Shown: positions 9,160 to 20,998 of the stretch, piece by piece
How the letters are laid out: every line of letters starts with the position of its first letter
Numbering within the stretch: the stretch's first letter is position 1
The notes under the pieces: model-generated
The model's database searches: none
Told to the model about the DNA's origin: nothing
The model's input: only the letters and a program-made list of their open reading frames with translations
DNA from: Globisporangium splendens
Lineage: Eukaryota; Oomycota; Peronosporomycetes; Pythiales; Pythiaceae
Length of the DNA stretch: 64,000 bases
Reading direction: 5' to 3'
Assembly (NCBI GenBank): GCA_006386115.1
Contig: VFIW01000032.1
Coordinates: 330,668 to 394,667, forward strand
Program-made: the position numbers and the translations under genes

Positions 9160-10192
9160 GCTTCTAGAATGATGGTCTCATTAAAGTAGCGACAGTTTAG
9201 GGTACTTATCTTCCCAAAAAACGGTGAAATTTCGGTGATACGCTGAGAAAGAGGACTCAAAGTGGTGCTTTCCATCCTGCTCACTTGTTGTCAATGCACC
9301 GTGTTCTGAGAATTCGACTGTAAAATGGCCACCGCGTCAACGTGTGATTGCTACATTGTTCGGATTACACATTCGAGTCGCTTCTGGCGCCTGATGGTTC
9401 AAAGCCTTTGATAGCAGTTGGCACAGAGACTCTTTGCAGCTGTGTGACGAGTTTACCACGCAGCTCTCGCCTGAGTCAAGCAATAGGTTTCCAGCAGCGC
9501 AACTGCCAGCATTGCTGCGCAATGCCCTCAGCGCCAAAGTGCGGACATCCGACCAGAATGTTGCATCCACAGTTGCCCCAGCAGTTGACAAGAGTGTCCT
9601 CCACAGCTTTTGTGCAAAGCTCCGTACTGTATCCTAATAGTCTGCGATCCTTTCTTGAGCACTTTGCTCTCGAATCCCAGGCACTCTTTTTTTCTTCTTC
9701 TTTTTTTCGGTCCTTTAGTGTTGCAATCGACGTCGTTGCTATCGATGAAACCTTACAGAAGCGATCAATTGTGACTCAGACTATAACTCGAGCTTCGAAA
9801 GTCACCAGAATTGTCCCGAACACCAGGGCGTCCAGAACATCCACTTGAAACAGCATAGCACGATGAGAGCAAACGTCAAGGTGCCAACCTCCTGACCACG
9901 AGTCGATGGCGCTTCAGGAACTGGTGCACTCGGTGTCTGCTGTTGTGGCTGTGGTGTCAGATATTTCGTTCGATACCCAGTGAATTTGCGGTTATTTCTT
10001 CCGTAAGCGAAGAAGTCAGGCGAAAAGAGAACTATGTGGGGCACTCATACTTTTTTAAATCGATTTGAGCCGTTCTACAGCACAACAATAGTGTGACTTT
10101 TCAAACTGGAAGCACGGATATGTATACCTTGTTTTGTTCTGACTCCATACGCCTTCTCTCGAAAGTCTCGGCTTTGCCACTCAGTATTTCGT
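9160..10192. other. Intergenic, no supported gene
   Basis: Contains a long pyrimidine tract at about 9687-9712. Open frames at 9337-9591 (minus) and 9348-9848 (plus) overlap each other and show no family features. Confidence 0.4.
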
Positions 10193-10207
10193 TTGTTCGA
10201 CATTGTT

Positions 10208-13200
10208 ATCTTTATCTTTATCTTTATAAGGTGAGGTATATTTAGGTTCATCTTCGTGACCTACAATATCCATTCTCCTACCTAATCTTCATTACGAATT
10301 TCATCTAGGAGTGTAAATGTGTCTACAGCGCGGATTGCACTAGATCACTTCTGAATGCTAAATAATCTCTGACCAGGATGGCATGTTTTCTTGGTCCTAT
10401 GTGAGGCTGCCTTGTGTTGTCCAATGACCTTGGGTCTTCCGAACTTCGCATAAGCCAATGCATGACGTCGTTGTAAAGATCCTGGGTGAGATTGTTGAAA
10501 GCAGCTCTTTGAGTTGGGAAGTGAACCTGCGTTGAGGTTCTGGTGTCCATGGCTAGGTTGGCAGCTGAGTCCGCCATCTTGTTGAAGGCATAGTAGTGAT
10601 GGTACCATCCTCGGATGTCGATGCAATCCGCGAGTCGTCGACTTGTCTGGTATAAACGTGCCAATCGGTGCTGTCGAGGGGACCGATGCATTCGCTGTTT
10701 GGAGATAATCAGCGCACTGTCTCCAATCACGTACAACGGTTCGAAGTGACTGCGTTGGGCTTCTCGGAGTCCGTGTATGAGACCCCAGTACTCGGCAAAG
10801 TTGTTGGTCGTGTCCTTCCTGCTATACGCCATGCTCGCGGCCCAGATTAAACTGGCTGTGTGCGAGTCCTTATGGACACGCACGATAATGGATCCAGTCC
10901 CTCCTGGTCCTGGATTGCCGCGTGATACACCATCGAAAAACAACAGGTAAACGCCGCGAGTATCACTTGGAGTCAAGGGGATGGCGTCGGTTTGGCTGAG
11001 AAAGCAGTCGACATATGCCTTGAGAACTGCTGCAACCGTGTGACTGTCCGAGTCTCCAGCTTGCGCTTCAGCGAGTCGTGTGAGGTTTCGCATTCCTGCC
11101 TCTAATCTGGTCATCATGATCACCATCTCAGCAGTCGATTTGATTGGATCCGAATCCATGCGTCGCAGATGCGTACACCAAATGGATTGTATGAACGACG
11201 CGCTCATATATCGCCACAGCATGTGTGCGACGGAATAGAGATGATCTTGGAGATGTTCATTGGAGAACTTGTGTCCGATAATGTGTCTCTTGGTCGTGGT
11301 CCATGCATGCCTTGGAGTATCTGGTAGATCCAGACTGAAGATCCAGATTGCGGGGTCGTGACCAGGAGTGATTCCGATCTTCGCCCACAGCGCATAAAAG
11401 TAGTTCCACACGAGTTTGGCTTTCGGACACTCCCAGAATAGATGTTGAACAGAAGATTGGACAACTTGGGAGCATTCGGGATTCGAGCAGGATAGATCAG
11501 CTTTCTCATAGTTCCACATGGAGAGTCGGTTGGCTTTCAGTCGGAGAAGAGCCTGAGCCGTATAAGCAGTAATCCCTGGGATGTTGTGTAATTCGCTCCA
11601 CTGGATTAATTGCAGTCCTGGCCACAGAGATCCTGCTGTATGGACAGCTTTGTTGACTGCTGCATCTCGAGTATCTTTGCCAATTTGTGTCCTCGTTGCT
11701 GCAACTTGTTGCCGATAGAAAGATCTGGCCGTATTGTATCGTCCGTTGCCACCCCATAGTTGCACGATTCTTGTGAAACGTGGATGTGCATGGAACGACA
11801 CCTTCTGCCCGTTCAAGTCTCTTGTTGCCACGATGTCACAGTCCATTGCGGAGTGAACTGTATGCGTAGCTTTGACTAGGGTCGTGTCGACGTGGGTCCG
11901 AGTTGCTTCACTGGTGTGCAGATGCCATTCGTGGTTATAATGACGTTGCCCGTTGTACAGCCGAAGCACATTTGTTTGCTGTGGTCGATACAGAAGCTGT
12001 GGGAAGTTGGATACCAACGTAGCATATAACCGCTCGAGCGCTCGAATAGACGGCCGGGAGAATCCGGAGATTCCACATGTTGGGATGAAGTTAAGCACTC
12101 CTGGTTTTATCCACTCCCATCGAAGTATGTCGCCCAGTTGTGCTGTTCCGACTGATAATGATGTGCGAGCAAGCTTGTAAGGGGAGCCGTTGGAATCAAG
12201 AAGCCACCCATCTGCAGTCGAGGTCATGTATGGCAGCCATTCTGCACAGAATGTCCCACGTAGCTTTCGTCCTTCAGCGATGATACCTGGAAACCTGTCA
12301 GACATTTTAGAGCTGAGGTCGATCTGGAACACATCGCCGTCCCATTGAGTCTGCACAATTGTCGACTTGAAGTGCTCGTAACACCAACGTACGTTATCAC
12401 GTTCTCTGGGCTCGTAGGGTCGAGAATGGGGCGACGCACACAATGCTGCGCCAGTTGTCCACATGTTATCACGAAGCTGGAGTGGCCGCCTTGGAATTGC
12501 ATCGAGCGGCGTGATGTACGTCGTAGAAGCCCTTGTGTTGTGCAGCAAGATTTCCCCGATGACCTGATCGATGTGATAGGTAGTGATTGCCCATCTGGAG
12601 ACTGCTGTGGCACTCATCGTCATCAGCTCAGTTCTGATGTTGGGTACTGACAAGCCTCCATTCATTTTTTTGAGCTCAGCTTGTTCTTCCTTCATCCACG
12701 GTTTCGCAGGCTTGCCATTCCTTGAGCCCCAGACAAATTGTTTCACTAGGTCGTGTAGCTGATTGACAATAGCCGTAGAGGGCCAGGAGTGCCTGACCAC
12801 GTAAAGCACTTTGGGTATGATGACGGCACTGGCAATTGCTGCGCGCTGGGCGACAGAGTGAGTTTTGAGACGCGCAAGTCGAAGTCTGACACGTAAGGCT
12901 TGGATGCACTTGGACCAGTTACTTGCATTCGAAGGCATTTGTCCGACTTGGATGCCGAGGTAGCGGCAATGTTCCTCACGTTGTAGCACATGAATGTCAC
13001 TGACTGACTCTTCGGTGGAGCTAAATTCCTTGTTCAGCGGTAATACTGCAGATTTGTGCCGATTGACTCGAAGCCCAGAAGCTGCTCCATATTTATCCAG
13101 GATTGCAAACACGGCGTTAATATCCTTGGGATCGCTAAGATAAATGGTCGTGTCGTCTGCGTATCCTCCAAGTCTAACCTCAGTTGCGCATCCTGCTGCC

Positions 13201-13953
13201 TGGAGTTCCACGCCGTGTATTTCGTCACTCGCTTCGATTTTCCGATAAAGAACCTCTAACGCCAAGATGAAGAGAAGAGGGGCCAGCGGACATCCTTGAC
13301 GAATTCCGGATGTTACGTTGTACTTTCTCGACAGGAAACCGTTGACAATGAACTTGTAAGTTGTTTGAGAGTGTAACACCTTCACTAAGTGTACGAACTT
13401 CAATGGGAACCCAAGATGCTGGAGCGCTTGTGCCAGAAAGCTGCGATCGAGTGAATCATAGGCTTTAGCAAAATCAAGGAGCAACGCGATCGCTCTGGAC
13501 ATGGCGGGGTCGCTCGTGGCCCGCTGTTGTGCAGCCAATAACACATCGATCGTAGTCGGGATTGCTCGCCCTGGAACGAAACCAGCTTGCATGTGATGGA
13601 TAAGCCAAGGGAGCACAGTTCGTAATCTGGTTGCAAATATCCGTGTGAATATTTTGTAATCAGAGTTGAGGAGTGCGATTGGCCTGTAGTCCAGCGGCGA
13701 TGCAGCAGAGACGGACTTTTTTATGCAGTGAATATGGGCTTCACTGAACGAACTTGGTAGAACGCATTCGGGTATCCACAAGTTGAAAAGTCGCTCGAAT
13801 AGACCGGTAATCTCGTCACAGTGGTCTCTGTACCAGTCGTTGCCGAGTTCGTAAGGACCGTGAGCTTTGCCTCTCTTGCATTTCTTCACAGCCTGTTTAA
13901 TTTCACTCGAATCGATCGGTTTGAGCAGGAAGCCTAATCTGTCCGACGGAGGA
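10208..13953 (-). mobile_element. LINE family 1, longest copy, 5'-truncated (LINE1-c)
   Basis: The 3' tail at 10208 is a TTTATC repeat (GATAAA in sense), followed by the 3' UTR and one long polyprotein ORF. The 15-bp target-site duplication TTGTTCGACATTGTT is present at 10193-10207 and at 13954-13968, fixing both ends. The endonuclease and the start of the RT are missing. This is the reference copy for LINE1-a, -b and -d. Confidence 0.88.
10323..13953 (-). CDS. LINE 1 reverse transcriptase-RNase H polyprotein (5' truncated)
   Basis: About 1,210 uninterrupted codons belong to the element; the frame continues a few codons into flanking DNA to an ATG at 14030. Order: RT fingers and palm (LDYRPIALLNSDYKIFTRI; AIALLLDFAKAYDSLDRSF with the first catalytic Asp; GIRQGCPLAPLLF; GYADDTTIYLSD with the catalytic Asp pair), RT thumb, a connection region with a CCHC-like motif (CSNPECSQ...HLFWECP), then RNase H (LFFDGVSRGNPGPGG, NNFAEYWGL, VIGDSALII, MADSAANLAM). 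It reverse-transcribes its own RNA at the nicked target and removes the RNA strand. RNase H carries Val in place of the usual Gly after FDG. The open frame suggests recent insertion, but the lost 5' end makes it non-autonomous. Confidence 0.88.
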
Positions 13954-13968
13954 TTGTTCGACATTGTT

Positions 13969-14335
13969 GATGGGGCCAAGATAACCTTAACTTGGACTTT
14001 CTTCTCTGCCAGAATAGCACGGTCCAACATAATGATAAATAGGCTAGTATAATCTGAGATCCTAAGGCTGCCGGTTGAGGTGACCTTGGGTGTTTACAAG
14101 GGCTTGGAGAGTTTTGGATCGTTGTCGATCGTGTAGTTAAGAGCGAAGCGGATGTGGAGGAGGACGACATAGTTCACACTGAGGTGATTAAGACGATGGT
14201 AGCGGTGGGTCTTCGAGTTAGCGTTTGCAGTTGTTGCAGTTTCTCCAGAGGAACGAAAAGATGACGCTTCTGGTGACATTCATGTCAAGAGAGGTCCGCG
14301 GGTTTGTTTCTTCCACTTGGGTCAAGAGGTAGGTC
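13969..14335. other. Host DNA between two LINE insertions
   Basis: Short open frames on the minus strand (14094-14279) lack recognised features. It may be continuous with 15425-15741 before the LINE1-d insertion. Confidence 0.35.
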
Positions 14336-14352
14336 CATTCCAAAGAGTACTT

Positions 14353-15407
14353 TATCTTTATAAGGTGAGGTATATTTAGGTTCATCGTCGTGACCTACAA
14401 TATCCATTCTCCTAACTACTCTTCATTACGAATTTCATATCGGAGTGTAAATGTGTCTATTGCGAGGATTGCACTAGATCACTTCTAACTGCTAAATAAT
14501 CTTTGACCAGGATGGCATGTTCTCTTGGTCCTATGTGAGGCTGCCTTGTGTTGTCCAATGACCTTGGGTCTTCCGAACTTCTCATAAGCCAATGCATGAC
14601 GTCGTTGTCAAGATCCTGGGTGAGATTGTTGAAAGCAGTTCGATGAGTTGGGAAGTGAACCTGCGTTGAGGTTCTGGTGTCCATGGCTAGGTTGGCAGCT
14701 GAGTCCGCCATCTTGTTGAAGGCACGGTAGTGATGGCACCATCCTCGGATGTCGATGCAATCCGCGAGTCGTCGACTTGTCAGGTATAAACGTGCCAATC
14801 GGTGCTGTCGAGGGGACCGATGCATTCGCTGTTGGGAGATAATCAGTGCACTGTCTCCAATCACGTACAACGGTTCGAATTGACTGCGTCGGGCTTCTCG
14901 GAGTCCATGTATGAGACCCCAGTACTCGGCAAAGTTGTTGGTCGTGTCCTTCCTGCTATAGGCCATGCTGGCGGCCCAAATTAAACTGGCTGTGTGCGAG
15001 TCCTTATGGACACGCACGATAATGGATCCAGTCCCTTCTGGTCCTGGATTGCCGCGTGATCCACCATCGAAAAACAACAGGTAAACGCCGCGAGTATCAC
15101 TTGGAGTCAATGGGATGGCGTCGGTTTGGCTGAGAAAGCAGTCGACATATGCCTTGAGAACTGCTGCAACCGTGTGACCGTCCGAGTCTCCAGCTTGCGC
15201 TTCAGCGAGTCGTGTGAGGTTTCGCATTCTTGCCTCTAATCTGGTCATCATGATCGCCATCTCAGAAGTCGATTCGATTGGATCCGAATCCATGCGTCGC
15301 AGATGCGCACACCAAATGGCTTGTATGAGCGACGCGCTCATATATCGCCACAGCATGTGTGCGACGGAATAGAGGTGATCTTGGAGATGTTCATTGGAGA
15401 ACTTGTG
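14353..15407 (-). mobile_element. LINE family 1, 5'-truncated copy (LINE1-d)
   Basis: The 3' tail is at 14353 (TATCTTTATAAGG...) and the truncated 5' end at 15407. The 17-bp target-site duplication CATTCCAAAGAGTACTT is present at 14336-14352 and 15408-15424. The copy holds the 3' UTR and the coding region for RNase H. Confidence 0.88.
14457..15407 (-). pseudogene. LINE 1 RNase H fragment
   Basis: About 316 codons open from the truncation point. RNase H motifs are visible: LLFFDGGSRGNPGPEG, NNFAEYWGL, VIGDSALII and MADSAANLAM. The second Gly of the usual GPGG is changed to Glu. RT and endonuclease are missing. The apparent start Met comes from fusion of target-site DNA with the LINE and has no biological meaning. 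Confidence 0.85.
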
Positions 15408-15424
15408 CATTCCAAAGAGTACTT

Positions 15425-15741
15425 GATTTCACGTAACTGAGTTTTGGGAGAGAGCTGACCATTGCTGTAACGTCGAGAGTTCGAGGAGCGATGAACCTTC
15501 GAAGCCGGATTGCATGGTTTTGGAGTTGGTGAGCCTCGAAGTCAGGAGCGGTGACATGCCGTAAGAAAGAATGGATTCTGCTGGGAGTCTTGGAACTTGC
15601 GAGGGACATGTAGATCACTTTAGACGGGATTTTCGGGAAAAATAGGTCTTTCAACATCGTTGATGTGTGTGTGCCGTCGGCAAAGCCAGAGTCAAAAGAG
15701 CTGCTGGCTGATGCACTGTAATGGGAGAGTGTTGGTCCCAC
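15425..15741 (-). CDS. Hypothetical ORF interrupted by LINE1-d
   Basis: About 105 open codons on the minus strand run into the target-site duplication of LINE1-d. The sequence is basic and contains KDLFFPKIPSKVIYMSL and SRIHSFLRHVTAPDFEAHQL. No domain is recognised, and no clear core promoter lies upstream of the ATG at 15741. Removing the LINE and one duplication would give a stop five codons later in the same frame, so it may be a short gene, an exon, or a chance ORF. I do not assign a function. Confidence 0.22.
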
Positions 15742-15780
15742 AGATGAACTTCGTGGGATTTGTCCCCCTCCTGACTGAGG

Positions 15781-15795
15781 TCATTCTCAAAAACG
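15781..15795 (+). promoter_or_regulatory. Possible Inr of SDR-a
   Basis: TCATTCTCAAAAACG, 69-83 nt upstream of the SDR-a ATG. The initiator half is a good match; the FPR half is A-rich rather than CAWTTT. Confidence 0.4.
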
Positions 15796-15863
15796 CGCCA
15801 GAGCCCTCAATACCTCAAGCCACCAAGACCTGAATCCACCACCAGCCAACCGCAAGAGAGGAA

Positions 15864-16674
15864 ATGGACCAGGAGACGGTGCTGATCACAGGAAGCACGC
15901 GCGGCATCGGGCTCAAGTTTGCCGAACTCTACAAGCAGCGTGGCTGGAAGGTCATCGGCGCAGCTCGTGACCTCAACCAAGCGGAGCAGGTAGGTTCTCA
16001 GCAGTTCCGAGTCCATCCTCTGATCATATGCACTTGGCGTCTTCTGGTGAGTCACGGGTGTCTTGTTATCTGCCGAAACTGTGCTAGCTGAAGCGCTCGA
16101 GCCGTTCAAGATCGTGCAACTCGACACGGGTGACGAAGCGTCGATTCTGAACGCAGCGGAGGAGCTCGAAGGGGAAGCCATTGATTTTCTGATCAACAAT
16201 GCGGGCATCTTTGCTGGAGGCCACCTGGATGCAACGACGAAGGACGATTTGCTCAAGCAGTTCGAAATCAATTCTGTCGGCCCGTTCCTGGTCACACGCG
16301 CTTTCCTCCCGCACTTGCGGCTGGCTGTGAAGGCGCGCGGCAGCGCGCACGTCGTCCACGTCACGTCGCGTTTGGGCAGCATCGCGCTCTGCGGCGAGCC
16401 GTACTTTGGCTTCAAGACTGGCGGGTACTATGGCTACCGCGCGTCCAAGGCGGCGCTCAACATGATCAATGCGAGCCTGGCTGTGGATCTCAAGCCAGAC
16501 AGCATCGGCACCTTCGTGCTGCACCCGGGCTTCGTGATGACCGACCTCACGGAGAACCACGGCGACATCACCGCCGACACCAGCGTGTCGGGCATGATGC
16601 GCGCCATCGACTCGCTTGCGCTGGCGGACAGCGGCAAGTTCTTCGATTTCAAGGGGGAGGCTCAGCCGTGGTAG
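15864..16674 (+). CDS. Short-chain dehydrogenase/reductase SDR-a (two exons, frame-ambiguous junction)
   Basis: Classical SDR of the C-factor/sniffer-like type: a Rossmann NAD(P)-binding oxidoreductase. Exon 1 (from 15864) encodes the cofactor motif TGSTRGIG and AARD. Exon 2 (16088-16674) encodes NNAG, the catalytic YGYRASK (YxxxK), and a C-terminal PW shared by the paralogues. In the other two paralogues the intron lies after codon 42 in phase 0. Here the equivalent strong donor CAG|GTAGGT at 15990 would put exon 2 out of frame, because exon 2 starts CTGAAGCGC with one G fewer than expected. A second GT four bases downstream (15994) restores the frame, giving 238 residues. So it is either a gene with a shifted splice donor or a frameshifted pseudogene. 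The substrate is unknown. Confidence 0.75.
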
Positions 16675-17064
16675 AGGATGGTGCCGGCGCATTCTCACGC
16701 TTCTGCTTTAAAGCATGCCGTATGCGTATGGTTCACTCGTAGCAGAGCAGCACCTAAGCATAACTTACAATGATCTATTGTTTCTTCAGCAGCAACAGAC
16801 ACCGTCGTTGTGCACCTTGTTGCTCTCCATCGTTGAGACTGCACGCGGGATCATCAGCACGCAGACGACTGACGACGACGGCGTGGGGCTCTTCGAACAG
16901 AGCAATCGCCCACGTTCGTAGGAGCGCGGAAGAGACTGGCGCCATCTAATCCGCGTCTGCCGCCGCAGCGCATGTGCTGGCGGCAGCGCCGAGGTCGCCG
17001 CCATCGCGCTATGAGGCAGGTCTCTGGAAACTGTACGAGACCCTCGAGGGTCTGGATAACCCAC
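16675..17064. other. Intergenic between SDR-a and LINE 2
   Basis: No supported gene. The last bases (17065-17075) are the left copy of the LINE 2 target-site duplication. Confidence 0.4.
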
Positions 17065-17075
17065 GTGTGCCATTC

Positions 17076-17661
17076 CAAGTGGACAAATCGCACAGTCGCT
17101 ATCAAGCCCAAGGGAGTGGTGTGGATTAACGTGTACGCACCCAACAAGAAAGCAGAGCAAGAACACTTCTTCCGACGCCTAAACGAGGAGTTCTGGACTC
17201 ATCGTGCAGCAGCAGTGCTCGGAGGTGACTGCAATTGTGTGCTCGACAAGCAACGGGACCGGTACCAAAGAGGAGTTCTGCTACCGATGCAATGCGAAAG
17301 TGCAGAACTGAGAAGATTAGTGACGGAGTGGAACATACACGACGCACGGGAGCTAGTGGAGGATCCGGAGTGGCCAGTGTAGCGGGAACCAACGGAGCAT
17401 TTCACATACTGGAGAAAAAACTTAGCCAGTCGACTTGACCGATTCTATATAGCAGGGAATCTGGGCAGCGCCGTGCAATGGGAGGCCATAGAGCTACCCA
17501 AGCGCTACTCGGACCACCAAGCAGTAGTTCTGCATTTGAAATGGACGAGTCAACCGCAGAGACCAAGGAAGGTGAACAAGTGCAGGTACCCGATACGTAC
17601 TTCGCGTCCTGACTTGGTGAGGACTGGGGTGCAAAAGCAATCAGTCGCGAGCTGGAGCTGA
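17076..17661 (+). pseudogene. LINE 2 apurinic-type endonuclease fragment
   Basis: Matches the C-terminal part of LINE APE-type endonucleases: VVWINVYAPNKKAEQEHF, then VLGGDCNCVLD (catalytic GDxN-like), LDRFYIAG, and YSDHQAVVL (the SDH motif). The frame is broken by a stop at 17380-17382 (after DPEWPV), and reading resumes beyond it. The enzyme nicks target DNA to prime reverse transcription. The N-terminal half is missing. Confidence 0.8.
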
Positions 17662-17683
17662 TGCAGAGTGAAGGACCAATCGA

Positions 17684-19363
17684 GTGGAGCCACCTGGAGC
17701 AGCGATCATCAAAGCAATACTGAGAGTAAGTCGAGCAGAGAAGCGGCAAGTGCGAAGATATCGACAAAAGTTGGAGGATCAGCAGCAACAACCTGTGAAA
17801 CGCTCAAGGCGTCAGCTGATCGAAGAACAAGCAAACGCGGCAAGAGAGGCAGCAGAGTTTAAATTCGGTAAGTATATGCAAGCAACGCAGGGGGATGCTC
17901 GTCACTTCTTTCGGAGGATCGCCAACTGGCAGCGGGATCAAACAATTTCGCGATTGGAACCAACCTCCGGAAGATACCACCCACCAAACGCGAGTCTAGC
18001 GGACATCACGGGGGCTGAATGGCACCAAATCACCGGCCAGAGCCATGCTACGGTCCCTCCGCACAAGGCTGAACAACGATTCGATGCATTGGTGTACATT
18101 CCGGAAACTCGGAAAGTCACGGAAGCGCAAAACCAAGACTTGATGGCACCCATTACTGAAAAAGAAGTACGAGAGGCAATCGCGGCTTTACATCGGCATA
18201 AGGCAGGTGGCGTGGACAGTCTGAACAATGACTTCTACAAGGATCGCGAGGACGTGATGGTCGACGTTTTGGTGCGGGAATTCAACAACATCCAACGCGG
18301 AGCACCCATGCCAAGATCATTCGGTCAAGGAATCGTTATTCCGTTGCGCAAGAAAGGAGATTCGCCAAATCCCCTCGATTACAGACCAATCACTCTGCTT
18401 ACGACCACCTACAAGTTGTTTGCAAAAGTCCTAGCAACAAGGCTGCAAGACATCCTTCTGTGGATCGTCGGAGAAGAACAACAAGGATTCGTACGCGACC
18501 GACTGATGGAGAACGCGATCCTCATCATGCAAGCCGCATTGGATAAAGCGTACCACAGCAGCACTGAAGGGTTCGATGACGCTCCGGGAATTGTGGTGCT
18601 TGACTTCATGAAGGCTTACGACACATTGGACAGAGACTTTCTGTACCTTGTGCTGAGCAAGTTCGGCTTTGGGCGACAATTTGTAGATTTAGTACGTCGA
18701 ATGCACACGGACACTACAGCACAGTACCTGGTGAACGGTGAACTGTCGAGAGAATGGGAGGTCAAGTCGGGCATTCGTCAAGGTTACCCCCTGGCCCCTC
18801 TGCTGTTTATCGTTGCCGCGGAGATTCTCGCACTGGCAGTACAATAAGACCCCCATTTGAAAGGAATTCGTATGACCAGATCCGGAACAGAACCCCATCT
18901 TATTTCGACCTTCGTCGACGACTCCGCTGTCTTTTTGAAACAAGGGAAACAGCTGCCTCGACTGATGCAGCTGCTGTCCGAGTTAGGCCACCAATCAGGT
19001 CTGCACGTGCAGCCAACGAAAAGCAGCTACATCTGTCTCAACACAGCAGTAGTCCAAGAACAAAGATGCGGTATTCCAATCCTGAAGCATGGAGAGACGG
19101 TGAGGTACCTTGGCATCCACATAGGAACCGGGAACATCATGCAGGCTAATTGGGAGGACCACCTGCAAAATCTCCGAACCAGATTGATCATCGCAGCCAA
19201 AGTCTCCAACAGTGTGGTGGGGAGAGTACTTCTACTGAATTCGGTCTTGCTACCGTCGATTCTGTTCACTGCCAGCTACATCGAGCCCCCAGCGAAGGTC
19301 GTGGACCAGCTAGTGAATCTACAAAAGCAATTTTCGTGGAAATCGACACTTGGTACAAGGTGA
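17684..19363 (+). pseudogene. LINE 2 reverse transcriptase (broken)
   Basis: 17684-18847 encodes the fingers and palm: LDYRPITLLTTTYKLFAKV, VVLDFMKAYDTLDRDF (first catalytic Asp), and GIRQGYPLAPLLF. A TAA at 18845-18847 ends this frame. 18857-19363 continues with TFVDDSAVFLKQ, where the catalytic pair is in FVDD rather than the usual YADD, then RYLGIHIG and the thumb. Another frame change near 19336-19363 leads to the connection region. The stop and frameshifts make the RT non-functional. Confidence 0.85.
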
Positions 19364-20998
19364 GTCCTTCCCTGCTCTACCTGCCGGTCAAGGAAGGAGG
19401 TATTGGTCTCTATTCAATACCTCTGGCAATAAAGCGACAAGCGATGCGGCGGACAACTCGGTGGCTACAGCGAGTGCGAGACAGGTATACAGAAGCTTGG
19501 CATGAACAGGTTCATCGGGACAAAAGTCAAAACTGGGGATGCTGCGCGATCTCACCCAAGGAGCGAAGCCAGCACGCACAGACAAGGCTGTACCAGACGA
19601 ACAATATCCACAGACTCGGGTGGGAGTACCTCGGTGAAGACCTGATGGCTGCAGAGGGGCGCAATCCCGCGTGGAAAGACAATCTGAAGCGGCAAATAGA
19701 ATCCTTGCTACCGACCGTGGACCTCGAGTGGAGATCAGATGGACGTGTAGGTGTGTACTTTGGGGGAAAACCTGAGCAGACGATACATCAACTATCGGAA
19801 GAGACTCGAGCGTTCTGGCCATCCTTTCAGTGGAACAACAACCCCTGGATAATCGACAGTCAAGGCGAGCAGTACACGGCCAAAACGGTTTCTTTCCTGA
19901 AGGAATGCAATTTGGCCAGCTTCAACGTGAGAAGGGAAGAAGAGCGAGTGTTCTCCGTGCGACTACCAACCATGACGGCGACTCTCACGTCCAAACGAAG
20001 GGCCGTCCTGCGAAAACTCGTAACCAGCATCATTCTATGCTCACCGGAGATAGAAATCGATGCAGGCAACCAGCTAATCAGTCACCAGGAGCCGTGGAGC
20101 AGGAAACACACAAAACGAGAGTACAAGTGGATCAGCAACGGCATGGGAACCATCACCGGGGTGCCAGTATCGGAGAGGAACCACACGGACTACATTCAGA
20201 TGCAACGGCAAGCAAACGGAGTTCTCTGGACAGTGACCGACTGGACCGGGGATGCTACCTGCCAACAAGACGTTGCAATGATCGAAGAAGAAATAAAAAC
20301 TGTAGGGTGGACATTCAAACCGCACCCGCTCACGACGCACTGTCCATGGCTGGTGCACGAACGTACTCCCCCCAAACAGCACCCAGAAGACAATTGACTG
20401 AGCACGAACACGGAGGTTGCACAGCAAGTTGCATCAAGGTCCCGGAGGACTCGTAGACAAGCTTAACGAGGTCGCGAAAATTGATCGGTGGTACAGTCAT
20501 GTGCAGTACCGACTACCAGCAGATCTATGGAAACAACGAGGATGTCTTACGCCGTATCAGATGTGGACGACATACCGGATTTCTACGATGCAGCTCAACC
20601 TGTTCCATCCGGGAAGGATCGAGTCTTCGGCGTGCCCAAGCAATGCCGGATGTGGGGAGACAAAAGAAACTATCTCACACATAGTCTGGAGTTGCAAGCG
20701 AGCACAAGCCGCGTGGACGGCGTTCCTCGGGCGATGGATTGGCCGAACATTGACGGAGCAAGCACTCAATCTCTTCCTACCTCACATTGCTAGCCGCACA
20801 GCCCCGCCAGGTCAACGATCTTTGCTCCGGGAATTGGAAAAGCACTTCGGGTTCATTACTCCGGAACACTCGACAGCACTACAGAAACTGTGGTTTATCG
20901 TCACATCAAGCATCCTAGTATTGCTGTGGAGAATGAGAGTGGAAATAATGCATGAACGGCAACACGTCACTATCGAAGAAAGCATCCAGCGTGTGTGA
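19336..20998 (+). pseudogene. LINE 2 RT-RNase H connection region (broken)
   Basis: An open frame to 20397 (TAG-rich beyond) encodes the long connection region after the RT thumb (GGIGLYSIPLAIKRQAMRR; WKDNLKRQIESLLP). A frame change near 20400 leads to 20417-20998, which has the cysteine-rich CPSNAGCGETKETISHIVW motif typical of this LINE type. The segment ends at TGA 20996-20998, where the copy at 57387 has TGG (Trp). Confidence 0.75.

Noticed and set aside
9348..9848. 166-codon plus ORF and a Cys-containing 84-codon minus ORF, considered as a small secreted protein
   Set aside because: No signal peptide in any frame, cysteines do not match a known effector pattern, and the start is not an ATG in the better frame.
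13954..14030. N-terminal 26 codons of the long LINE 1 ORF
   Set aside because: They lie outside the target-site duplication, in flanking DNA, so they are not part of the LINE protein.
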